From Bacteroidales bacterium (lineage in GTDB: Bacteria > Bacteroidota > Bacteroidia > Bacteroidales > UBA7960), in the NCBI GenBank assembly GCA_003557765.1, contig PWNO01000174.1:1-18143 (forward strand): a DNA stretch of 18,143 nucleotides, written 5' to 3'. A program made the translations under genes and the position numbers. Below the pieces are notes generated by a model. It worked only from the letters and a program-made list of their open reading frames with translations. It was not told the DNA's origin and searched no databases. Position 1 is the first letter of the stretch, and each line of letters starts with the position of its first letter. This document shows, piece after piece, positions 6,960 to 14,855 of the stretch.

Positions 6960-7937
6960 TTATTGTGGTGTGTTTTCGGCGTTGACCGTGTTGCCATTGC
7001 CGGCATTAGCCTCTGCCGGGAAGCGCCCGGTAACATTTTTGATAAAAATATCATTCATGCTTGGGGTTAGCTCTTTAAATGCAGCCAGGCGGGCTTCGCT
7101 GATCAGGAGTTGCAACAGGTCATTAGCCGGCGTGTCATTCAGTATTTGAATCCTGGCCCGGATATGATGATCATCCGTGCTGATTTTTATCAGACGAAAA
7201 CGCTTGTCGAGCAAGCTTTCCAGTGGCTTTAGCAAATCGTTGAGTTCAACCTCATAGATCCTGTCGGTGTGTTTACGCTTGATCTCCTCTACCTTGCCTT
7301 CCAGAATCTTTTGCGATTGATTGATCAGGGCGATGTGGTCGCAAAGTTCTTCCACAGACCCCATGTCATGTGTAGAAAAAATGATGGTGGCACCTTCCTG
7401 CCTCAGCTTCAGAATCTCTTCCTTTAGTATGTTGACGTTGATGGGGTCGAAACCGGTGAATGGCTCATCAAAAATCAGCAGGCGGGGCTTGTGCAACACG
7501 GTGATGATGAATTGCACCTTTTGCTGCATACCTTTGGATAGCTCTTCTACTTTTTTGTTCCACCAGGGGTTGAGATCGAAACGTTCGAACCACTTTTTTA
7601 GTAGCTTTCGTGCATCGTGTCCGCTTATACCCTTAAGACGGGCCAGGTATTCAGCCTGTTCGCCTACTTTCATTTTCTTATATAGGCCGCGTTCTTCCGG
7701 GAGATAGCCTATCTGCCGGACGTGTCGTGGAGTAAGTTTATCTCCGTCAAGCAGGATCTGACCTTCGTCGGGGCCAATGATCTGGTTGATAATCCTGATA
7801 AGGGTGGTTTTGCCCGCACCGTTGGGTCCCAGCAGTCCGAAAATGCTCTGTTCAGGAACCTTTAAGCTTACCTGATCGAGCGCTCTATGGCCAGTATAGG
7901 TTTTGGTGATGCTTGCTGCTTCCAGAAGGGGATTCAT
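6960..7937 (-). CDS. ABC transporter ATP-binding protein (NatA/YhaQ-like)
   Basis: 325 residues with all nucleotide-binding motifs: Walker A GPNGAGKT (37-44), signature LSKGMQQK (133-140), Walker B LLIFDEP (153-159), H-loop His190 in STHD. A C-terminal extension of about 100 residues (from IALINQSQKILEG) fits the DUF4162-type tail common in this subfamily. The ATG at 7935-7937 lies 24 bp after the dnaJ stop. A GAGGAGG run on the minus strand (7951-7957) could act as a Shine-Dalgarno sequence, although the 13-base spacing is long. It very probably pairs with the permease that follows. The 184-bp gap between the two (6776-6959) holds no ORF of note. Confidence 0.9.
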   Translation of the reverse strand: MNPLLEAASITKTYTGHRALDQVSLKVPEQSIFGLLGPNGAGKTTLIRIINQIIGPDEGQILLDGDKLTPRHVRQIGYLPEERGLYKKMKVGEQAEYLARLKGISGHDARKLLKKWFERFDLNPWWNKKVEELSKGMQQKVQFIITVLHKPRLLIFDEPFTGFDPINVNILKEEILKLRQEGATIIFSTHDMGSVEELCDHIALINQSQKILEGKVEEIKRKHTDRIYEVELNDLLKPLESLLDKRFRLIKISTDDHHIRARIQILNDTPANDLLQLLISEARLAAFKELTPSMNDIFIKNVTGRFPAEANAGNGNTVNAENTPQ

Positions 7938-7961
7938 AGCCGTCGGTTTTCCTCCTCATTA

Positions 7962-9128
7962 TCAGTTAAATACGTCTTTCATTTTTTCGAAAAAGTTTTT
8001 GTCTGTCTTTTTCGGATTGGGTTTGAAGTTGTCCGATTCATCCAGCTTCTTGAGGATTTCTTTCTCTTCTAAGGAAAGCTTTTGTGGGGTCCAAATGTTG
8101 ATGTTGACAAGCAAGTCACCCCGGCCGTAAGCATTGACTGAGGGGAGCCCCTTGTTTTTCAGGCGCAGCACTTTGCCGGGTTGAGTGCCGGGTTCGATTT
8201 TGATCCTGGCTCTGCCTTCCAGTGTGGGTACTTCAATTGTTGTCCCCAGAGCAGCTTGTGGGAAGCTGATATGGTGATCATAAAGCAGGTTTTGGCTGTC
8301 ACGGATAAGCTGTTCGTGAGGTTTTACTTCCACCATCACAATCAGGTCGCCTGGGATGCCACCCCTGGGTGCGGCATTCCCCTTTCCGCTAAGCGATAGC
8401 TGCATGCCATCTTCAACGCCTGCCGGGATATTCAGACTGATCGTTTCATGGTCTTTGATGATGCCATTGCCGTAACATGAAGAACATTTCTCTTCTATGG
8501 TTTGTCCTTCGCCGCTACAGCTTGGGCACGCTGAAGTGGTTTGCATCTGTCCAAGGAAGGTGTTGGTAACGCGCGTCACCCGGCCGGCACCATTGCAGGT
8601 GGAGCAGGTGCTGAAGGCATTGCCGCCTTTGGCACCCGTGCCATTGCAAGAGCCACAGCCTACATTCTTGTTTACCTTTACCCGCTTATTTGCACCTTTA
8701 AGCACTTCCTCCAGGGTAAGCTTTACTTTAATCCGGAGATTCGTGCCTCTGTTGGCCCGCCGTGATGTACGGCGTCCCGTGCCGGAGCCGAAACCACTAA
8801 AACCGCCACCGCCAAAAGCTTCGCCAAAAATGTCGCCAAACTGGCTGAAAATGTCTTCCATCGACATGCCACCGCCAAAGCCGCCGGCTCCTCCGAAGTT
8901 GTTGCCCATGCCTGCGTGCCCGTATTGATCGTAACGGGCTTTCTTCTGCGGGTCACGAAGTACCTCGTAAGCCTCAGCAGCCTCCTTAAACTTAGCTTCT
9001 GCCTCTTTGTCATCAGGGTTCTTGTCAGGATGATACTGCAATGCCTTCTTGCGATAAGCCTTTTTGATCTCTTCAGGCTTGGCATCCCGCGAAACACCTA
9101 ATATTTCGTAATAATCTCTTTTTGCCAT
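7962..9128 (-). CDS. dnaJ: Chaperone protein DnaJ
   Basis: 388 residues, the normal length for a type I DnaJ. J domain at 1-70 with HPD at 33-35, which stimulates DnaK ATPase. Gly/Phe-rich linker at about 75-118. Four zinc-binding CxxCxGxG repeats: CGSCNGTG (158-165), CSTCNGAG (175-182), CPSCSGEG (201-208), CSSCYGNG (215-222). C-terminal substrate-binding domain to about 350. It lies 74 bp downstream of grpE in the same direction, as expected for the DnaK co-chaperones; dnaK itself is not in the window. A 6-bp inverted repeat (9160-9165 with 9183-9188) lies in the grpE-dnaJ gap. No TAnnTTTG promoter is seen there, so co-transcription with grpE is likely. Confidence 0.97.
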   Translation of the reverse strand: MAKRDYYEILGVSRDAKPEEIKKAYRKKALQYHPDKNPDDKEAEAKFKEAAEAYEVLRDPQKKARYDQYGHAGMGNNFGGAGGFGGGMSMEDIFSQFGDIFGEAFGGGGFSGFGSGTGRRTSRRANRGTNLRIKVKLTLEEVLKGANKRVKVNKNVGCGSCNGTGAKGGNAFSTCSTCNGAGRVTRVTNTFLGQMQTTSACPSCSGEGQTIEEKCSSCYGNGIIKDHETISLNIPAGVEDGMQLSLSGKGNAAPRGGIPGDLIVMVEVKPHEQLIRDSQNLLYDHHISFPQAALGTTIEVPTLEGRARIKIEPGTQPGKVLRLKNKGLPSVNAYGRGDLLVNINIWTPQKLSLEEKEILKKLDESDNFKPNPKKTDKNFFEKMKDVFN

Positions 9129-9202
9129 AAACCATTAACCTTGTATTGGGGTAAACAGAACGCAGCGGGAAATCATTTTGGTCTGCGTAAATAAAAACAA
9201 CG

Positions 9203-9820
9203 TCAGTTTGCTACCACAACCCTTGCGTGGCGAATCACTTTTCCGTTCAGCAGGTAGCCCTTCTGTACCACTTCCCTGACTTTGCCCTTCTCTTCTTTGT
9301 TATCTGCAGGTACATGAGTGACGGCATCGTGGTAATCGGTATTGAATGCTTCTCTCTCCGCTGGGATCTCCTCTACGCCTTTTTGCTTCAGAATAGTCTT
9401 TAACTTGTTGTATATTAGCACAATACCTTCTTCTTCGGCATTCCCTTCTGCTTTTTCACGAGCGACATCACTGGCCCGCTCCAGATCATCAAGAACCGGC
9501 AACAGTGCAGATATCACACCTTCAGCGGCTGTTTTTGAAAGCTCCAGTCGCTCTTTGGTGACCCTTTTGCGATAGTTGTCGAACTCTGAAAAGAGCCTGA
9601 GAAATTTGTCGTTTGCTTCTTCAAGCTGTGCTTTCATTGCTTGTATCTCTTCCCTGGTTGACTCCAGCTGCTCTGAAAGCAATGCAACGTCTTCTGCCGG
9701 TTCCAGCTGCTCTTCCAATGCGTTGTTCTGATGCTTCTCCTTGCCTTCTCCGGCAGCAGCCTGCTGCTGTTCCCCCTTAGGATCTCCTTGTTTTTTATCT
9801 TTGCCTTTCTTATGCATCAT
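9203..9820 (-). CDS. grpE: Nucleotide exchange factor GrpE
   Basis: 205 residues. A charged, low-complexity N-terminus (1-45, rich in K, Q, E) is followed by a long coiled coil at about 45-105 (EQLESTREEIQAMKAQLEEA), the central LLPVLDDLERA segment (106-116), and the C-terminal beta-domain motif GYLLNGKVIRHARVVVA (188-204), which is diagnostic. GrpE releases ADP from DnaK. Two ATGs stand side by side at 9818-9820 and 9815-9817, and the choice does not matter much. It heads the grpE-dnaJ-ABC block. No good TAnnTTTG element was found in the 86 bp before it. A GC-flanked inverted repeat (GCAAA/TTTGC) occurs around 9865-9877. Confidence 0.95.
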   Translation of the reverse strand: MMHKKGKDKKQGDPKGEQQQAAAGEGKEKHQNNALEEQLEPAEDVALLSEQLESTREEIQAMKAQLEEANDKFLRLFSEFDNYRKRVTKERLELSKTAAEGVISALLPVLDDLERASDVAREKAEGNAEEEGIVLIYNKLKTILKQKGVEEIPAEREAFNTDYHDAVTHVPADNKEEKGKVREVVQKGYLLNGKVIRHARVVVAN

Positions 9821-9906
9821 TCCGTAACCAATTTATTCGTTATACTATGTCCATACACAGCATAGCAAAAGCTTTGCCACATGATATGTTAAGCCATTTT
9901 GTCAGC

Positions 9907-11211
9907 TTATATCCTTTTTATCCTGGCTCCCAGTTGTTGTAAACGGGTGTCGATGAACTGGTAGCCCCTGTCAATTTGTTCGATGTTGTGGATGATGCTC
10001 CTGCCTTCTGCACTAAGCGCAGCGATCAACAAGGCCACGCCGGCGCGGATGTCGGGGGATGTCATTTCCAGCGGCTTGAGCGGATATTTCCGGTCGAGGC
10101 CGATCACCGTAGCACGATGAGGGTCGCACAAGATGATTTGGGCGCCCATGTCAATCAGCTTATCCACGAAAAACAGGCGGCTTTCAAACATTTTTTGATG
10201 CACCAGTACGCTTCCCTTGGCCTGTGTGGCGAGCACCAGGATGACACTAAGCAAGTCGGGCGAAAAACCAGGCCAGGGTGCGTCACTAATGGTCAGGATG
10301 CTGCCGTCGATATAAGTGTCGACCTCGTAGCTGTCCTGCGCCGGGATGAACAGGTCGTCGTTGCGTCTTTCAAGCACTACACCCAGCTTGCGAAAAACCT
10401 GCGGGATGATACCCAGGCGCTCATAGGCCACGTCACGAATCAACACCTCTGAACGGGTCATCGCGGCCATTGCAATAAAGCTGCCAATCTCAATCATGTC
10501 GGGAAGCATCCGGTGCGTACACCCTTTAAGATTCTCCACGCCATGGATGGTTAACAGATTGGATCCCAAACCTGTAATATTGGCACCCATGCGGTTAAGC
10601 ATGTGACAGAGCTGCTGGATATAGGGTTCACAAGCCGCATTGTAAATGGTAGTTTTGCCCTTTGCCAAAGCTGCAGCCATGATGATGTTTGCCGTGCCGG
10701 TTACCGAGGCTTCATCCAGCAGCATGTCGCAACCTAGCAACTCCTTGCCTTCAATTTCATAGAAATAATCATCCTTGTCATACCGGAACCTGGCGCCAAG
10801 TTTTTCCAGTCCGATGAAGTGGGTGTCGAGCCGGCGCCTTCCAATCTTGTCTCCACCGGGTTTGGGGATAGATGCCTTGCCAAACCGGGCGAGCAATGGC
10901 CCGACGATCATCACGGAGCCACGCAGCTGTGCCACCTTTTTCCTGAAACTGTCATCATAAAGGAGATCCAGGTTCACATCACGAGCACGAAAAGCGTACT
11001 GGTGATCTCCACGTTGGTTTACCTCCACGCCAAAATCTTCCAGTAAGTCAATCAGTTTGAGTACGTCGCGAATGCGCGGGACGTTGTCAATGACTACTTC
11101 TTCGCTTGTGAGCAAAGTGGCACATACAATCTGGAGTGCTTCGTTCTTTGCTCCCTGTGGCTGGATCTCGCCACGGAGCTGATGTCCGCCGTAGATTTCA
11201 AATGATCCCAT
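9907..11211 (-). CDS. murA: UDP-N-acetylglucosamine 1-carboxyvinyltransferase, Cys-to-Asp type
   Basis: 434 residues from the ATG at 11211 (MGSFEIYGG). A longer ORF from a TTG at 11235 is rejected because that codon lies inside the -7 promoter box. MurA transfers enolpyruvate from PEP to UDP-GlcNAc, the first committed step of peptidoglycan synthesis. Visible family marks: QGAKNEAL with Lys22 and Asn23, GPLLARFGKA, PDMIEIGSFIAMAA, SPDLLS with Asp321, and DIRAGVALLIAA with Arg391. In the active-site loop the sequence is KPGGDKIGRRRLD, so Asp121 takes the place of Cys115 of E. coli. That substitution is known from Mycobacterium, Chlamydia and Borrelia and makes the enzyme insensitive to fosfomycin. 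The upstream gene in the same direction is DUF4290, with a separate promoter for murA between them. Confidence 0.95.
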   Translation of the reverse strand: MGSFEIYGGHQLRGEIQPQGAKNEALQIVCATLLTSEEVVIDNVPRIRDVLKLIDLLEDFGVEVNQRGDHQYAFRARDVNLDLLYDDSFRKKVAQLRGSVMIVGPLLARFGKASIPKPGGDKIGRRRLDTHFIGLEKLGARFRYDKDDYFYEIEGKELLGCDMLLDEASVTGTANIIMAAALAKGKTTIYNAACEPYIQQLCHMLNRMGANITGLGSNLLTIHGVENLKGCTHRMLPDMIEIGSFIAMAAMTRSEVLIRDVAYERLGIIPQVFRKLGVVLERRNDDLFIPAQDSYEVDTYIDGSILTISDAPWPGFSPDLLSVILVLATQAKGSVLVHQKMFESRLFFVDKLIDMGAQIILCDPHRATVIGLDRKYPLKPLEMTSPDIRAGVALLIAALSAEGRSIIHNIEQIDRGYQFIDTRLQQLGARIKRI

Positions 11212-11232
11212 AGCCCTTTTTTTAAACCGATT

Positions 11233-11265
11233 CAAACATAAACTTAGTTAAACTATCCAGTACAA
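11233..11265 (-). promoter_or_regulatory. Bacteroidota-type promoter of murA
   Basis: On the minus strand TTG (11263-11265) is followed after 22 bp by TATGTTTG (11233-11240), an exact TAnnTTTG match with a slightly long spacer. The predicted start of transcription is near 11227, leaving a leader of about 16 bases before the ATG at 11211. Confidence 0.6.
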
Positions 11266-11545
11266 GCGGGATAAGGGGTTCCATCCTGATCCCAATAAAT
11301 TTGATGTGTGTAGTGGCTTTATTAGCAAAAAAATTACAAAAAATTGTTTGTGAATAGCATATAAAGCAACACGCATGTCCTGACCATGCAAGGAATCATT
11401 CAATTTAATGGAATACCAATTTGAAAGATACCACACAGATACATGGCTCACTAACCAGCTTTATCATGGAGAAATATTTGTGCCGGATAAGCAAAATGCG
11501 TATCATGCGACGCTGATTCAGGCATGGCCGGCTGAATATGGCAAA
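11266..11545. other. Non-coding stretch between the murA promoter and DUF4290
   Basis: No gene was found on either strand; the ORFs at 11248-11451 (-) and 11408-11683 (+) resemble nothing. A small inverted repeat at 11516-11537 (arms ATTCAG/CTGAAT) lies just past the DUF4290 stop but has no T-run, so I do not call it a terminator. Confidence 0.45.
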
Positions 11546-12169
11546 TTAATTTTTTCGGCTCTTTTGGCTGTAATTTTTGCCAGATTGGCGTCCCTGATGT
11601 TTTTTCTTCTTGTTCTTGGCCAAAATGTCGCTGGTTTGATGCAGTTTGATGTTCTCTTCCAGATTGAGCTTTCCATCAGATAAGATGGAGAGATGCTCAG
11701 CGATTTCTTCATCGGTGACATCCTCCTTGTTCCAGGTCAGGTAAGATTTCTTAAGGTGATTGGCAATCAATTTAACCAAAGTGTCTTTCATGAAACCGTC
11801 TTCCAGCTCGCATGCTTTTTCAATCATCCTTTCAATGTGCCGTCCGTAGTGTTTAAAGGTTACATTGTTGGTCGCATATTTTAGTGGTTCTGGTTTGCGG
11901 GTCAGGGTTTCCTTACTGGGAATCGGGTAGGGACTGTCCACGTCAAGGTCGAAATCGGCCATGATGAACAGATGGTCCCATAGTTTATGCTTAAAATCGT
12001 TGACATCGCGCAGATGCGGGTTTAGTTGTCCCATCACATTGATGGTAGCCCTTGCCAGGTGATTGCGTTTTTCCCTGTCTTTGATCGACTTCATGTAATC
12101 GATCATTTTATGGATGTTCCGGCCATATTCCGAAATAACCATTTTGTCCCTTGAGCTGTTATATTCCAT
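11546..12169 (-). CDS. DUF4290 family protein
   Basis: 207 residues of unknown function. The sequence (EYNSSRDKMVISEYGRNIHK, HLARATINVMGQLNPHLRDV, FKHKLWDHLFIMADF, TFKHYGRHIERMIEKA) matches my memory of DUF4290 (PF14123), a Bacteroidota-restricted family often found beside murA. It is mostly helical and probably cytoplasmic, with no signal peptide or membrane segment. The last 25 residues form a lysine-rich tail (KNKKKKHQGRQSGKN), which could bind nucleic acid or the ribosome; that is inference. The ATG at 12169 is about 40 bases after the predicted transcription start. Placement next to murA suggests, but does not show, a link to cell-wall synthesis. Confidence 0.83.
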   Translation of the reverse strand: MEYNSSRDKMVISEYGRNIHKMIDYMKSIKDREKRNHLARATINVMGQLNPHLRDVNDFKHKLWDHLFIMADFDLDVDSPYPIPSKETLTRKPEPLKYATNNVTFKHYGRHIERMIEKACELEDGFMKDTLVKLIANHLKKSYLTWNKEDVTDEEIAEHLSILSDGKLNLEENIKLHQTSDILAKNKKKKHQGRQSGKNYSQKSRKN

Positions 12170-12214
12170 AGTATATTATTGTTCAAGTATTAAATTAAGG
12201 GATAGATTTTTTTG

Positions 12215-12222
12215 CAAAGATA
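12215..12222 (-). promoter_or_regulatory. Bacteroidota -7 box (TATCTTTG) for DUF4290
   Basis: Exact TAnnTTTG match on the minus strand, 45 bp before the ATG at 12169 and downstream of the pcrA stop. No TTG is visible at the -33 position. It suggests that DUF4290 has its own transcript. Confidence 0.55.
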
Positions 12223-12273
12223 ATGAATAAGGTGAATTAAATGGATGCATAATACAGGTTGAACAATAACTCT

Positions 12274-14574
12274 TTATCCTAATATTTTCAGCCTGGCGAA
12301 CTTAAGAAGCAGCTGTTTCTTGCCTGCTCCGGCAAACAAGACAGTTGCCTTGGCGCTTTTGCCGCTGCCCTCCAGGGCCACTACCTTGCCTTTGCCAAAG
12401 CGCTGGTGTTTGACTTCCATATTTACGCTTAATGTGTCAGGATTAAGGATGGCAAACCCACCCTCGCCGGGGTCCCCATCTGTACTGTGCGCTGAAGTGG
12501 CAGGCTCATCCATGTTTTCAGTGAGCTTTCTGAAACGGTTGCGGCTTTCTGCGAAGCTTTCCTGTGTTGTGCTTTTCAGCCGCCGTCTGCCAGGCGCAGA
12601 GAGATAATTGACATACTTAGCGTCCAGCTCATCAATAAAACGGCTTGGCTCACAAAGGTTGAAATTGCCGTAGCGGAAACGTGTTTCAGCCCAGGTGATG
12701 GTAGCCTGTTTCATAGCACGTGTAATGGCCACGTAGAACAAACGTCGCTCCTCTTCCAGCTCTTCCTGACTGTTGATAGACAACTGGGAAGGGAAAAGGT
12801 TTTCTTCCACACCGGTAATGAACACATAGGGAAACTCAAGCCCCTTGGCCGCATGCACTGTCATTAGAGATACCTTATTGGTATTCTGGGGGTCATCTTC
12901 CTGGGTGTCCGCATCTGTCAGCAAAGCGATGTCCTGCATGAATTCATCCAGCGTGCGAAGGCCTCCGCTTTCTTCTGGTTCGTTGTCAAAGCGCACGAAG
13001 TCTTGCAGTCCGCTAAGGAGCTCCTCTATGTTGTCCCGTCGGTTTATGCTTTCTGGACTCCCATCTTCGAAATACAGTTTCCTGATACCCGATTTATTAA
13101 CAATAAGCTCACCCATCTCAAAGGCATTGACTTTGAAAAGTCTGGCAGCAAAACTCTTGATCATGGTGGAAAAATCCGACAATTTCCTGGTGATGCCGCT
13201 GTTGAGCTGCACGTGGTATGCTTTGGGGTCGGAGGTTACATCCCAAAGGGGTTTATTTAATTCATTGGCGGTGGCAACGAGCCGGTTGACCGTAGTGGCC
13301 CCGATTCCCCTGGCCGGAAAGTTAATCACTCGCAACAGTGCATCTTCGTCCCGGGGGTTGATCACCAGCCGGAAATAGGCAAGGAGGTCTTTGATCTCCT
13401 TGCGTTGATAAAAAGAAAGGCTGCCAAAAATGCGATAAGGGATGTTCAACCTGCGGAGTGCTTCCTCTAAGGCGCGCGACTGCGCATTGGTGCGGTAGAG
13501 CACAGCAAAATCGCTGTTAGGCAGCTGGTTTTGCTGGACCAGGCCGAAGATCTCATTACCCACCCAATAAGCTTCATCGCCTTCATTTGCAGTTTGCATG
13601 AGCCTGATCTTCTCACCACCGGCATTGGTGGTCCATATCTCCTTGTGGATCTGGTTCTTGTTGTGCGCGATAAGGCTGTTTGCTGCTGAAACAATATGCT
13701 TGGTGGAACGGTAGTTCTGCTCCAGCTTAAACTGTTTGAAGTCGGGATAGTCGTTCTTGAAGTTCAGGATATTCTGGATATTGGCGCCCCGAAAGGCATA
13801 GATGCTCTGGGCATCGTCACCCACCACGCATATGTTCTCGTTGTTCGCCGCTAGCTTCTTGATGATCAGGTATTGTGAGAAGTTCGTGTCCTGGTATTCG
13901 TCCACCAGGATATAATGGAAGCGTTGTTGATATTTATATAACACATCTGGAAAGTCGCGAAGCAAGACATTGGTGTTGAAGAGGAGGTCGTCAAAGTCCA
14001 TCGCTGAAGCCCTGTGCAGCTTCTGTTGGTAAAGACTGTATAGCAATCCCAGCTTGGGCTTTTGCGACTGCCTGTCATGGCTTTGGATCTCAACGTCTTC
14101 ATTGTAATCTCCGGCGGAAATCAGGTTGTTCTTGGCATTGGAGATGCGACTCAGCACAAAGCCAGCTGCATAAGTCTTTTCGTCGAGATTTTGCTCTTTT
14201 ACAATCTTACGAATGACCCTTTTGGAGTCTTCAGTATCGTATATGGTGAATTGAGAGGGGTAGTTGAGTTTTTCTGCTTCTGCCCTGAGTATGCGTGCAA
14301 AAATGCTGTGAAAGGTGCCCATCCACAGGCTTTTGGCACTGGAGGGGTCTATAAGTGTGGCAATCCGCTCCCGCATCTCCCGGGCTGCCTTATTGGTGAA
14401 GGTAAGGGCCAGGATGCGAAAGGGAGGAACGCCCTTATTCAGGAGGTAAGCTACCCGGTATGTCAGCACCCGTGTTTTGCCGCTGCCGGCACCGGCAATG
14501 ACCATCACCGGGCCTTCGGTCGTTTTTACCGCCTCTTGCTGCGGTTCGTTAAGATCTTTCAGAAAATCAGCCAT
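12274..14574 (-). CDS. pcrA: ATP-dependent DNA helicase, PcrA/UvrD family
   Basis: 766 residues from the ATG at 14574 (MADFLKDLNEPQQEAV), which matches the usual PcrA start; a GTG 30 bases earlier is less likely. Superfamily 1A motifs in order: Q motif LNEPQQEAV (8-16), Walker A AGAGSGKT (27-34), motif II DEYQDT (225-230), motif III GDDAQSIYAFRG (252-263), LEQNYRST (284-291), motif V TVHAAKGLEF (572-581), motif VI FYVAITRA (613-620). The C-terminus (VKHQRFGKGKVVALEGSGK onward) is the Tudor-like domain by which PcrA contacts RNA polymerase. The family unwinds DNA 3' to 5' in excision repair, replication restart and transcription-repair coupling. It is transcribed alone, divergent from the S9 hydrolase. 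uvrD would be an equally valid name. Confidence 0.95.
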   Translation of the reverse strand: MADFLKDLNEPQQEAVKTTEGPVMVIAGAGSGKTRVLTYRVAYLLNKGVPPFRILALTFTNKAAREMRERIATLIDPSSAKSLWMGTFHSIFARILRAEAEKLNYPSQFTIYDTEDSKRVIRKIVKEQNLDEKTYAAGFVLSRISNAKNNLISAGDYNEDVEIQSHDRQSQKPKLGLLYSLYQQKLHRASAMDFDDLLFNTNVLLRDFPDVLYKYQQRFHYILVDEYQDTNFSQYLIIKKLAANNENICVVGDDAQSIYAFRGANIQNILNFKNDYPDFKQFKLEQNYRSTKHIVSAANSLIAHNKNQIHKEIWTTNAGGEKIRLMQTANEGDEAYWVGNEIFGLVQQNQLPNSDFAVLYRTNAQSRALEEALRRLNIPYRIFGSLSFYQRKEIKDLLAYFRLVINPRDEDALLRVINFPARGIGATTVNRLVATANELNKPLWDVTSDPKAYHVQLNSGITRKLSDFSTMIKSFAARLFKVNAFEMGELIVNKSGIRKLYFEDGSPESINRRDNIEELLSGLQDFVRFDNEPEESGGLRTLDEFMQDIALLTDADTQEDDPQNTNKVSLMTVHAAKGLEFPYVFITGVEENLFPSQLSINSQEELEEERRLFYVAITRAMKQATITWAETRFRYGNFNLCEPSRFIDELDAKYVNYLSAPGRRRLKSTTQESFAESRNRFRKLTENMDEPATSAHSTDGDPGEGGFAILNPDTLSVNMEVKHQRFGKGKVVALEGSGKSAKATVLFAGAGKKQLLLKFARLKILG

Positions 14575-14620
14575 ATATGTAGTGTGTACAATGGGTCTTG
14601 TCACCCTGGTGAGCGCATTG

Positions 14621-14628
14621 CAAAGGTA
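14621..14628 (-). promoter_or_regulatory. Bacteroidota -7 box (TACCTTTG) for pcrA
   Basis: Exact TAnnTTTG match on the minus strand, 46 bp before the ATG at 14574. No TTG is visible at -33. The GTG start at 14604 would lie only about 10 bases past the predicted transcription start. Confidence 0.6.
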
Positions 14629-14681
14629 GGGATTTTTTTGTGGGGGTGATGGTGCTTTTGGGGGGTTGCAGTGGCTTGGGT

Positions 14682-14743
14682 CCCCGTATTTTATACGGGG
14701 TTATTGGTGTTGAACCCCTGTCGGGGTTCTTGTATGCGGGGTT
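14682..14743. repeat. REP-like pair of perfect hairpins
   Basis: The first hairpin, 14682-14700, has arms CCCCGTAT/ATACGGGG and a 3-base loop. The second, 14712-14729, has arms GAACCCC/GGGGTTC and a 4-base loop. A further GGGGTTC at 14737-14743 could compete for the same arm. Such twin-hairpin units in an intergenic gap resemble repetitive extragenic palindromes, and I recall similar GGGG/CCCC units in other Bacteroidota genomes. No second copy occurs in this window. As symmetrical stems they may also reduce read-through between the divergent genes. Confidence 0.6.
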
Positions 14744-14779
14744 CTTGGGTTTTGTGTGGGAATCATAGGCACTCCATCA

Positions 14780-14811
14780 TTGCTCCATACATAAATTCTT
14801 TATTATATTTG
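14780..14811 (+). promoter_or_regulatory. Bacteroidota-type promoter of the S9 hydrolase gene
   Basis: TTG (14780-14782), a 21-bp spacer, then TATATTTG (14804-14811), an exact TAnnTTTG match. The predicted transcript starts about 40 bases before the ATG at 14856. Confidence 0.6.
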
Positions 14812-14855
14812 GAAGCCAATCGAGATCATATATTAAACCCAAAAACTATTTACCC

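Noticed and set aside
11212..11235. Eight-residue N-terminal extension of MurA from a TTG codon
   Set aside because: The TTG lies within the -7 promoter box, and the shorter ATG start gives a MurA of normal length with Lys22 in its standard position.
14575..14604. Ten-residue N-terminal extension of PcrA from a GTG codon
   Set aside because: The ATG at 14574 gives the usual PcrA beginning, and the GTG is only about ten bases after the predicted transcript start.
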